In this document: one piece after another, positions 10,801-23,344 of the stretch
Layout: the number at the start of each line of letters is the position of its first letter
How positions within the stretch are numbered: position 1 is the stretch's first letter
Origin: Arion vulgaris
Lineage: Eukaryota; Mollusca; Gastropoda; Stylommatophora; Arionidae
NCBI GenBank assembly: GCA_020796225.1
Contig: CM036761.1
Coordinates: 37,573,428-37,637,427 of the forward strand
Length of the DNA: 64,000 nucleotides
Reading direction: 5' to 3'
The notes under the pieces: generated by a model
Database searches by the model: none
What the model was told of the DNA's origin: nothing
Seen by the model: the letters and a program-made list of their open reading frames with translations, nothing else
Translations under genes and position numbers: made by a program

Positions 10801-13800
10801 TACCGATTGTTCTATAAGCTTGGAGCTTCCATGACATGTCACACTTGATTCTATAATCTTTAACAATAGCAACCAACAAACACACTCTGTCATGTTACAC
10901 AAACTATTGTTTAGTCTTTAAAAATTTGATACAAACTATTGTTGAGTTTTTAAAAATCATGAAAAACAAGTACAATCTACAATGTAACACAAATTATTGT
11001 CTAGTCTTTTACAATTATGATCAAACATGCATAATTAATATTGAAACTGACACAAGAATATTTTGTTACAGAACCTGAAAAACTGTCACCTGCATATGAT
11101 CATAATGTAATTTAGCTTTAATATAATTGAAGAGCAATGTTACTCTGATATAGTAGATGCAAAACAAAAGGTTGTCCATGCAAAAGATAGACCTCAGAAA
11201 TAACAGAGGTAATGAAAAAAATCGTCTGAGCGTCTGTAGCTCAAGCGGTAGTGAGCTCGATCACGAACCCAAGCGTACCTGGTTCAAACCCCACGGTGGG
11301 CAAGTTTGGAAGCAAATTCGTTTCCGTGGGATTTTACAAAAGGTAAAATAGACCTCACTGTTCAGAAAGCAATGGCAAACTACTGAACGTGTAAGTGGTG
11401 CCTAAAAATCAACGACTCGTTTACTGTGGTTGATGGCTACGTCCTTTAGGATATGCCAAGATTTTCATTCAATGATAAACATTATTTATGAAGTGCACAC
11501 AAAAGCCCATTCTCTCTCTCTCTCTCGCGATCTCCGCCTAGACCGATGAACCAGATTTTATCATGAATGCTACCGTGGTTTTAAGGCTACAGCTTCTCGC
11601 GAAGCCAAAGCCCATTCTAGAAATTTCTTATTATCTTTATGCTGTGAGGCAAAACAGGATTACAGAAAAGAAGAAAAAAAGCAAAATATAATTTAACAAG
11701 TCTTGAGACATTAAGTCAACTTTCCCTAACAATGACATGTACGCACCTGGTCGGAGAGGATACCCTTCTCTCCCACTGTGAACATCAGCCTTTGGAATGT
11801 TGTAGTACTCGGGTGTGAATCCATACTGCCTCCAAACTTGATGGAAGTTGTGCATAGTTTTCATAGCCTCATCTATATCACCAAGCATACCCTGGCAACA
11901 AATAGTAGATGTTAAGTCTTGTCTCTATTATTCAATCTGTCACATAGATAGAGCAGTCATCTTTTATATAAGGACTATCATCATAGTGTAGCTTTATGAC
12001 TACAGCCAAGGTGTGCCTTTGCCACACCATTACTTCTTCTTCTTGCGTTTGTTCTTTACAACCAATTTTAATCACTTTGAGATATGTTTGATCTTGCCAA
12101 CGTTTCGTTGCAATTGGTTGAGACCCTTAAACGCATAGACTTCTACATGTTTAGGACGTGCATCCGATTTCAGCCAAACCTCCTTAGTCGCCTCTTACGA
12201 CATGCGTGGCAGGTAGCAGTGGTTCTATTCTTTACACCCCAAATTTGGGCCCCGGTAACCACTCGGGTGACCATTACTTCTATTGCCATGCTACTTGTTG
12301 TCATACTAAATATACCACTGGCTTCCTTGACCATTCTGCCGTATGAGCTTGCAGAGAAGGCCTATGTGGACTTCTCGTGGTGAACTTCCAATCCATCACA
12401 ATGTCATCTTTATTAATGATGGCCTTGGTGTCTGCATCCAACGCCACAGGATTCTTCCCTATGCAACTTTTATCTAATTTATTGATGGTCGAAAAGGTGT
12501 TCTCATATTATTGAAAGCACCGGTAAACATTCTTCCTCTAGGTCAATATTTGTGAGCCCGATTACAAGCGAACAGTGTCTGGAGCATGGCCTACCCACTA
12601 ATTTCCCATCTTTAACCAATCTCCACTTCTGATGCTGAGCACCTAGTGCAATGGATGATCCTCTTTAGCCCTTACTTTGGGATAAGAATGTGCTTAACTA
12701 TCTTGAGTCTATATTTATTCCATAGTTGGGAAATCAAGGTGAAACTTAATCGCTATGAAGGGTATATCCCTAGTGTAACGCATAGCTGCCTTCTGTATTC
12801 TCGCCAGTTGTTTGATTTGCGCCTTAGTAATAGTGAGGATGGCCACTGCATATTGAATGGTTGAATAAACCAGCGCGATACAGAATGACAAACAGCCATT
12901 GATCGACATTAGCAACCGCTATAACTCTCATTGTCACCATACCATAACATGTCATGACAATGACATGCTCAACATGGTCCATGAAGCACAGGCTGCGATC
13001 AAATTTCACACTAAAAAATTGCATCGATTTACCTCCAAATATATCAACACGGCACAGTCTCAGAACAGGCGTACATGTGTTAACAGTGCGATTATTAAGG
13101 GAGAACTATGTTACTGCTGCTTTTATAGGATTGACATCACATCCGTCTGTGATGCGGTCGAGTTTCTCCTGTATCTCACCAACAGTCTCCTTCCTGTCTT
13201 TCCCGTGTTTATACACAGAATATCATCAGCAAATGACAATGTTCTACCTCTCCCATTATGTTGTTATTTTGTGACCGTCACAGTGTATCAGTTGAATAAG
13301 ACTGGTGAAAGAGGAAAAGTCCATCCCCATTGCATATGTTTCGATACCTGCATGGAAGCCCATAAAGACATCATAGGTGAAGACCGCAGCGATACACCAT
13401 GTTTCCTTTCCAGATCTGTAACCTCCAAGAGTGGGTGAGAAGATATGATGATATTCAAGGTCCCATGCCAGTTGATGTGCTACGATTATCTCTAGAAGCT
13501 GGCCTGTCATATTTTACATTATTATAACTCTGTAGCTAGCTATCTAAGAGTGATCTTTGTTAGGCTTCGGCAATGGCAGTAGGTAGCTGTGAAGTAACTC
13601 CTCCTTGTTCTCACCGTCCTCGATGCTGACGTTGAATTCTTTGGTCAGGCTCTCGATGTCATTGTTCGATAAGTCGCTAATATCGCAATATCGAATGCCA
13701 TCAGAACCTGGAACAGTGTTGTCGGAAGTTTTAAATGTTAAGAGACTCATGTTAGGGTAAATGACTGACCTCACAGCACATTGGGTCTTTCCATGACCCT

Positions 13801-16800
13801 GTCCTTCGCTTCAGCAGCCATCGAAAAGTCCACCTACTCGTTGTCCCCATGAAAAGTTTATTATTCTATCTTCTCTTTACTCAAAGAAGACATTGTCTGG
13901 CACATCCAGACTGAACTCCCAATTCTTGAAATCGTTCCTGAGACTTGCCCATATTCCATAACTGGGTGCATACTAAATGAACTTTATCAATTCTGTCCAT
14001 ACTTCTGCCAGTTTGATTAAGCAGCATGTTTGCTGCCCAGAACTCCAGCATTTTCAGGTGTGTATAGCCAAGTCAGGGTCTTGAGATGTAACCGCCGAAT
14101 GCAGTCCACCCATTTCACATGAAGACTTCCTGACTCTAGCATGAGAGTATAAGCAGAAGAAGAAGAAGATATCAAAGATGATTACAAAAACAAAGATAAA
14201 CTCACTTTAATGCTAGGCCAGTATCCATCTAAAGATGTGAATAGTGGTAGTGTAATTGTTCCTTTAGACATCTGTGCCCACATGTACCAATCATCTCTCT
14301 TTAGGTACTTCTTGATGGAAACTTCATATTCTGTGTATTAGATATTTCAGAAACAACTATTTATTTACCAACTTGTCACAATAAAATTACATGCAAAAAT
14401 AAATTAACTTGGTAGAAAATAAAAACAGAATTACATATGAAGAAACAGATCTCCAGGAAATAAATCCATGAGATTCCAGTGTCTAAACACAACTAAAAAT
14501 TAATTAAACACAGATGTAAAAAACAAATTTAACAGAAACTAACATGCAAACACAGAAGTAGATAATTTTTAAAAAATTAGACAAACAACAAATTTAACTA
14601 ACTAAACAGAAATGAATACACATCATTATATGAACGAGTTGATAGATTGGTTGGCACGGCTGCAATATCAGAGGAAACTGCCATGGATCGAAATGACATA
14701 CTTAACGTATTGAGAGAGTATTGAGAAGGGCAGGTTTCGGTATGAGTGGATGTCGTCTATAGAAGTTTCTAACCTCCAGCGGCTTATGTGGATATACTGT
14801 CCTGGGCATGCAGGTGTTTACGGTAATGAGAGAGCGGACAGGCTTGCATCAACAGCATCGATTGTTGGGGAATTGAAGATGGATAAGGGGATATTCTTCG
14901 GTCTCTTCGCGACTCCCTGTTGGATGAGGACAGTAAAATCGATGTTGAATTAATCAAGCGATTTAAGCAGTTTGGAGTTACCCGTTGTTCAAGTTGAACT
15001 GGATGCCTGAGAGGCAGAGTGAGAGGTGTGTTTAATCAGGAGCCACAGGAACCATCAGTATGCATACTCTTCGATATCTGTTGGGGAGACTGAGCACCTA
15101 TGGGTCTGCCGGAGTGCAATGACGTCAGTTTAGTAACCAATAACCAAGAGAGTCTTTGAGAACAGAGGAGTTTCAGGGTTGTGAATCCCACTCGCTGACC
15201 AGATTGAGAGAGATGGGTGTCGATATTGGTGCGGCTCGAAAAGAACGATTTACCAAAAATGCAAAGAGATTGATTAATGAACATCGAACTGGTCTGTTGG
15301 GCCGCTGGACGCTGCTGGATTTGTTGAGGTGGAAATCGGAGCACCCATGGACGTGTCCAGAGTGCTATGATGATAGTCCTCATACAACTGAGTACATAAC
15401 AAATGTAAATTAACGAAACAGAAACTGAATATGCAAACAGTGATGCAAATAACTAAATGGAAACTGAACACAGTGGTTCTAATCTTCTCTACCTAGGAAA
15501 CCACAACACACTAAATCAATGTTTTGACGGAAAGGTCTTTATCAAGCAATGGATACAAGATATTGTAAGAGTTATTACAAATATAGAATTGATAGCTGCA
15601 GTAGCATAGTTATTAGCAAACTTGCTTCTTAGGCACATGGCCCGGGTTCAATCCCACAGTGAACTAGAATATTTTTCTGACCGTAATGACTCTCGGGTCA
15701 ACCCATCCTCAATGGGGTACCAGAAAAAACAATAGGAAGTAAAGACAGAAGGCATGATGTTAATGAAAAAATATACGGGCCTAACAATATATTACCCGAT
15801 ATATCTTGAGGTATGAAAAAGGGTTCCTTTACCTACTTTTATCGGGTAAAGTTCTCCTAGTGTTTTGGTTCACTGAACTTGGGTCAGCTTCTAACCGATC
15901 ATCCCTAACAATTACATCTTATCTCTCCCCACCCCACTCCGAACAATGACAATCAAATTACCTCTAAACATGTACAGAAGTTCTGGAATGTTAAACATAA
16001 TAGCTCCTTTCACCAAATACTCAAAGTAAGAGTCAATGCCGCCACCTATTCCAGAGTCCTGTGCCGTCCACTTTCCATTACTGACATCAATATGATTGCC
16101 TAGCTGAAACAAAATTATAATTTCACAAATAATATTACATTTATTAAAATATACCTCATGGTATAAAAACAGAGGTTCTTTCATTTTTTCTTATTTGCAT
16201 AAGTGTGTCTAAAATAGGTTTAGAGTTAAAAATAAACAAAAATTAAAAACTACTGTCTTTAGTTTGCACGCTTTCTGGTTTAGCCACTTTATCAGAATGC
16301 ATCCAAACTCCTCAGTATACAGAGTCTTCTACAACAGAACATCAGGAAAGAAGGCGAGAGGAAGACCACGAAAAAATGGTTAGATGGCATAGCAGAATCC
16401 TGCTAAGGAGCAAAAATAACAATCACTCAAGCCACCAGAATAGCGCAAGACAAAAAACAGACAACTGCAACACTGGGCAACAACCCGCTAGCAGTGTGAC
16501 GACAAAAGAAGAAGATATATTAACCTATTCAATCAGATAGTTAAAAACACATATCTCACCAGTCCAAGATTAGATCTGTACTTCCATAAAGCTCTTATAG
16601 CTCGAATAGCTGTTTTCTCAAATATGGGATCTCCAGTGAGACGACTTAAAGTTCCAAACTCGATGATGAAAGTTCCTATGCAAGCAGTGCATGTGATGGT
16701 TGTCTCGCCTTTTGGAACACCATATTTAAGGTTGACAGTACCATATGGCATACCAGTGGCTGTGTCAAATGCTTAAAACAAAAAGACAAATATTAATGGA

Positions 16801-19800
16801 CTGTGTCATTATTTGTTTCATTGTCAAATTGATCTTAATGTGGTCAGATTGTTGCCAGTTCTTAATTTATTCTTTCATATTTTGCTAGCATATCATTAAA
16901 TTATCTACAAAACTACATATATTCCACAAATTTAGTCTTTAAAATGAGAAAATTACAGCTACATTTGTACATACAGGGTGAAATTATGAGGGAAAAAAAC
17001 TCCAACAAAACAGAAAGGGAGAATGTAACTATATAATTAATTTAAATAGGAAACAAACCATGACACTCACAGCGGTTTGCCACTGTGAGTAGAGAGCGAT
17101 TTTGATGCTCTCAGTGGCTTTAGTAGGCAATCAGTTAAACAATTACTATAAATATAAAGCTATTACTATATACAAATGTGTTCACATGTTGCTGTAGTAA
17201 AACGAACCTGGCAAAATCTTGCGAGCAATGTTATCAGCCATCCTCAGGAGTGGTCCGCTACACGGCCAGGCTGGTTCCAGGAGCATTCCCGCTCTTTTCA
17301 TCATTAAATGAGCAGATAATAAACCACCAACAACTTTTGAAACAAAATTACTATTATTACAATTCAGTTAAATGCATGCATTGAAATTCTTATATAAAAG
17401 TTATAATCATCCATGACTATTATTGTAGATGTCATGGGGTACTGATGGGATAATCTTGATGTCAACATTTACAGATCTGTCTATTATAAACATTTTACTT
17501 AATGTCACACTGGGACCTTACTACAAGCAGTATGACTATAGAAATCATAGCAGTAACTAAAGCGATGGTCTGGCTGGTCTCAGACGTTTATCCTGCTTTC
17601 TCAATGAGTCAATATGCTCAGGAAGATTGAGACAGGTTGGATTCGAAGGCAATAGTGAAGTCTCTGAAGAGGTTTGCAGGTATAGCTCCTGTAGAAGCAG
17701 GTGAGCAATGGACTAGGCTGATATTCTGAATTTACAAAATGAGAGAGGGTGTATAAAGAATTCAAGAGTTGCCCGCCTGCCCATTGTGTTCGTAGCGCGT
17801 TGGACTACGGGTGACAAGCTCCATGTGAGTGCGGGTTCAATTTCGCGGGCTAGCAGAAAAGCCACAGGTTTTCCAGATTTACAGTGTTCATGGCACCGAA
17901 CCAAAGGGTTACGATGTCCATGGCACTGAGCCAAAGAGCTCACACACTTCTGGATCGGAAAAAAAAAAAAATTCAAGAAATGGTGATGAATCTGCAACAC
18001 TAACCAGACTACAAGAATACCAAATCAAATGTGGTGTAGCTAGACAAGATCACTAGACTGGAAGCTAAAGAAGAATAGTAAACCAAACTATAAATGGGGT
18101 CATTAGTTGCCACACGCTGAGAGACATACTGAGGTAAAGATCAGAGCACTTAAGGACTAAATAGTTCGATGTGCAGTGATGATGATCTGACGACTAAACT
18201 AAAATTTAACACTGAGACCTGTTCACTCGTTTATGTTGTCAATTCATTTATTTTTCTGTGTGTCAGTTTTCTTAGACTGTTCCTTTAAAAATAGTTTAAG
18301 CAAAACACACAAAGATCTGAAAGCATATTTATACAACTGTAGTTTTTCTTCTTCTTCTTTGTGACTAACAACAGTAATAGATATGGACACCATCCACTAT
18401 ATGTGATGAAGCCATATGTGATGAAACCAAGCTTGATGCTCCACATAACTTAAAAGAGGTAAAGAAAGCAACAAATCAGATGTCCAGTGGAAAGATCTGA
18501 TAGCATGTTCATACAACTGTAATTTGTCTTCATCTTCGTGACTGACAGCAGCTACTTATTTGGTTCGGATCTCTCAACAATAGCCTAATGGGTTTCCTTA
18601 TTTTATTAAATACTGATACCAAAAATGTATATGTCATACACTTAAAACAAATTGGGACTATGCTATAGCTAGCTTGTTTTGGAGAAATTATGAACAATAT
18701 TTATTTCTGTGAAAAATATTGATTTATAAAACTCAACAATTCCAGAAATATTAACTTCCAGCATTTAATTAGGCATCTAGTTCTATGTTCCACTGTAAAT
18801 AACGAGTTTTGGTAGCAGTAACAAGCACATCATAATGAAATGTGAGCATTAAAAATATATAGTTCCTTCTTCTTCTTCTTACAATCAAAACGGAATATTA
18901 ACTTCAGCTTTTCTTTCTTACTTTTTGTTTTCGGACAGTAAGCATTTTTTCAAATCCAGAAGACTCCCACCATTGACAAAGTGTGCAACTCTATGAAGTG
19001 GATACTACAGAGGAGGACCAAAATATACATTTATACACATTAAGGTTGTAATGCATAATCAAACTGTCATACTCAGGATACGGACCAGTCCAAATCTGCA
19101 ATATATGGTTGCCAAGCTGACCTATTTCATTTGGTGATGGTTATCACACAATTTGAGTATTTAACTGAAACTCTAAAAATTAGATTGTGGCTTAAAATTC
19201 ATACTGTTACATCACATCACTGTTTATTCACAAAAAATATTTGTGCTTGAATCATGTGGAGACAAAAGTAAAATTATTACTTACTTGTACACATGCTCCA
19301 AACTATTTAAGTGAAAATATATGATGTAGCTTTGTCTAACATATACTAAGGTTGGTGATATCTTTTATGACAATAGTATTTGGAGAGAATGAAAAGTTTC
19401 AAATATATGGATTCACTGATAACAAGTAGAGGAGAAAGAGAGAAAGACCCAGACGAAAAGGTTCGTTAACTGGCGGGACACTGATTAAAAAGGAATGCAG
19501 GCCTTCATGCAAAAAACAGTCAGAAGTGACATACCAGGCGCCCTGACTATGCCTAAATTCATAGTGGGCAAACACAAGAAGAAGAATTAATAGCTAATAA
19601 GGCTGTCTTAAGTTTTAAAAAAAAAGCTGATCAATTATATAATGTAACTTACTTCTTATATTTGTTTCAAACACAGAAACATTGATATCTATGTCAAAAA
19701 GCTTTCTCCTTGTCGATGAGGATCTGTGCGATGCGACTGAACTCTGTGTAGTTACCCATAACTAAAAGTGTGTCCATTGCATCAATTAGTGTCAAGGAAT

Positions 19801-22800
19801 AACTGGGGTAAGGAAAGACAGGAATTAGAAATAATAGAACAAGTAAATAGGCAATTATTTTAAATTTACAAGTGTGTTAATTGTTCACATTCTTACTAAA
19901 TATGAACCAAATGCTGCAGGCAATAGATTTCTTCAAACTTTAAATAATATGATTATAGCTGTTCATATACATAAAATAAAACATGTGAAATAGGAAATAA
20001 TAAAATGATAAACTGCAATGTTAGTTAACAGGTAATAAGGTATATTCTTCTTTGCAATTATTCTGCCAGATATCGCAACACAACATCAATAGCTTGAATG
20101 AACTGTATGATTCACTTCAAGTTGAACATTAGATTATATTTTTATAATATATATATAAAAAAAAATTTTTTTATACTGCTCAGATTGAACATGGAACCTA
20201 CATTTTATCGTCTGTCTCAATAGTACTAGGAACTTGATCTCCCTATTCTGAGAAAAATATCTCGATGGCTCCACAGGGTGTGAACTAAGTACCTTTGGAA
20301 ATTAAGAGGTGAGTATCTAATTCTACGCTACATAGATTCCTGAGAAAGAGTTAGCAAGAGGACTTTAGTTCATTCAGGAGAATACTTTTCAGTCCTGTAA
20401 GAGCATGTCGCATTGATTTTACACCAGTGAGAAGGATTACTCTGTCCCGTTGTAATGATTCATGAGTAATGAAGTATGGAGTGTTTGTTTGTGGGTATGT
20501 CATTTTATTTTTATTTTCCCCCCTGGTGTCACAATGTAAATTCCCACTTCTCCATCTCTCCATCTGAGACTAACTCACATGTGTGTCCTTATATACTCTA
20601 TGCATGTATGATGTGTACTGGCACAGTTTAAGACTTTAAGAAAAGCCATCAATGTTACAAGATGGGATACATCGAGAAATGAGATATTAGAAATGTCGTT
20701 GGAATCTCACGATGGATTCAATAAATTAGAAGACAACAAATAAAATGATTCGGCCCCCTATTGAGAATGAAACCAGATCTACCACCATCTCGCTGCCTAT
20801 AACAACCAACAACCCAGACCCTCATGGATAGATATTATCACAGATATCCTGGGACATTAACTCTTTCCACGCAGAGTTATTTCCTCAATTTTTAAACAGT
20901 TAATTCAAGAGAGATAAAAAACATAACTAAAAATAAAAAAAATGATCCTAACTACTCATCAATAAATAAACATATCTATATTATTATATACTAAATTGAA
21001 GAAAACTGGACAACCCAATAGAATAACAAGGTTGAAAAGTAGTATAAGTAAAACAGTAGAAGTAAAACTAGAAAGACTTCTTATAAAGGATGCAACTCTA
21101 TGGTGCAGTGTGCGGCTAATGGCGTGCAACAGACTTCTGCCATGGCGCAGTGTGCAGTGAAAAGCATGGAAAGAGTTAAAGGCTAACAACTACAGATGCA
21201 ACACACCTAGAATAGGATGTAAACTGAAACTCTCCATGACACTTCTCAGCCCTTGTGGATAAGATAAGACAAGACACTTTTGGAGATAATAACTGGTATA
21301 CTATTAATGATTCTGGAAATGTTTTTTCTAGGCTGGGTGAATAAGTGTTGAAGGTATTTAGTTAGTTTAGGTTTTTAAGACTGCGTTGAAAGAGATTTCT
21401 CAAGCTATTTTGCGTGTGCAGTATAGTAGAAACCTCTGCAGACCATCTGCTTAACTCTTTCAGCCCATTTATTTCCTCAATTTTAAGCAAGTTAACTTCA
21501 GGGAAGTAAAAAAAAAAAAAAAAAAATTCGATCCCAACTACTTATCAATAAATAAACATTTATATATATTATTATATACTAAATTGAAGTAAACTGGACA
21601 ACCTAACAGAATAACAAGGTTAAAAAGTACTATAAGTAAAACAGAAGAAGTAAAACTAGAAAGACTTCTTATAAGGGAAGCAACTCTATGGCGCAGTGTG
21701 CGGCTTAAAGCGTGCAACGGACTTCCGCCATGGCGCAGTGTGCGGCTTAAAGCGTGGAAAGAGTTAAGCATGGCACCCATAATGCCCTGAAAGTTATAAA
21801 TAGTTGTCAAGGAAGGAAGATAAACTATCTCTCATGTGGATACTGTGGGTATAGAGAAAACCACAATATTATCTTCTCAAATATACTCTGGACAACAATC
21901 CTAGGAGAGGAGAAACTCCAATTTCAAACCCCAAACAGATAAAAGCTGTTAGCCCTAATAGTCAATCCATCTTGGAGAAGAGAAACTTCAAACTCAAACC
22001 TCCGCTGTTTTATGAACAGTTCTTATAAAGTTAGAGTTATGGAAACAAATCCGGACCCCAAAGTAAAATGAAAGACGCAGACACTGCCGAAAGATGTAAA
22101 ATAGCCAAGCATTGTGATATTGCCACGGTTAAAAATCGTAGCACCCTGTATCTACTTCACATAAAATATCATTTTATTACTATTTTGTGATGGAGTATGA
22201 AAATGCACAGTAAATAATATACATGCAAGAACATTATAAATGTGCACATAACGTAAGCAAAATATTATATATATATATGTATACACACACAAATAGAAAA
22301 AATACATATCTACCTGCCCCAGGTATCATGACCAGCACAAGTTAAAGGCTGCAGCTCATCATATGGGTACGCATGTGTAAGGTATCCTTCATATGCATGG
22401 TAAAACATGACCCTCACCTTTTCTCTGAGAGTTTAATGAAATTGAATTAAGGTGGATCTTTACATCCCAAAGATGAAAAGAAACATCAATGAAGTTAAAG
22501 TGGTAAAGACACAAGATACATTTTCAGTACACCATGGACAACTACTTTTAACATTTTGAATAGCACTAATCCTGAGTATTCTTGTTTTATAGTATGTTTG
22601 ATAATATCAAGTATTTCATTCGAAACAAATGTATTTAACAAAATAAATTTTTAAAAATTAACTACAAATTTAAATCATTATAAAGCCATAAAATTGTTAG
22701 TTCTCCATGATTAATGAATGCTTTCTCCAAAACAATTCTGCTATCATAATGTGAACAAAAGCTGAACAGTAAAAAATGTGTCAGCTGCTGTCATATTCAA

Positions 22801-23310
22801 CAATTACTTTGAGTTTTAGTTCTAATAAGCTCAGCTTATGTTTCTTATTAAAACCTTCAATACATTGGTGCAACATATTAGGACAGTATCATAGTAGCTA
22901 ACAATTGATTATTCTGTGTTTCATTTTATTTTAGCCATGAGAAATCCAATACAGTCGCTTAATTAAATCATTCTTATGGTTAGAACCACCTGCTAGAAGT
23001 CTGATTTCCACAATTACCCATTTTTAAAAAAAACCAATGAAAATAAAAAAAATATAACATTCTCACTGCTGACATTGCTACACAGAATAATTTTTGTGGT
23101 CTTAGAATGTGATTTTAGAAGGGTACATAACCTTTAGGGTGGGATGGTTAAGCATTCGTCTATAGACTCGGACACAAGAGGGCTGTGAGTTTAATTCCAC
23201 ACTCAACACATGTGAAAAGGAATTGGCTTTCCTACCTACTGCTCGCTAGGATATATAAATGTGAAGTGACAGACACTTCATACCCTAAGGTCTGAAAGGG
23301 CTACATGATT

Positions 23311-23344
<34 letters not shown>

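Noticed and set aside
11225..11300. tRNA gene candidate (box A and box B clear)
   Set aside because: The acceptor stem does not pair and the sequence continues into a repeated body shared with other copies, so it is a SINE head.
20959..21810. Two similar minus-strand frames ([18 protein letters not shown] type) that look like membrane proteins
   Set aside because: They lie inside two copies of a TTAA-flanked MITE; hydrophobicity comes from AT-rich composition.
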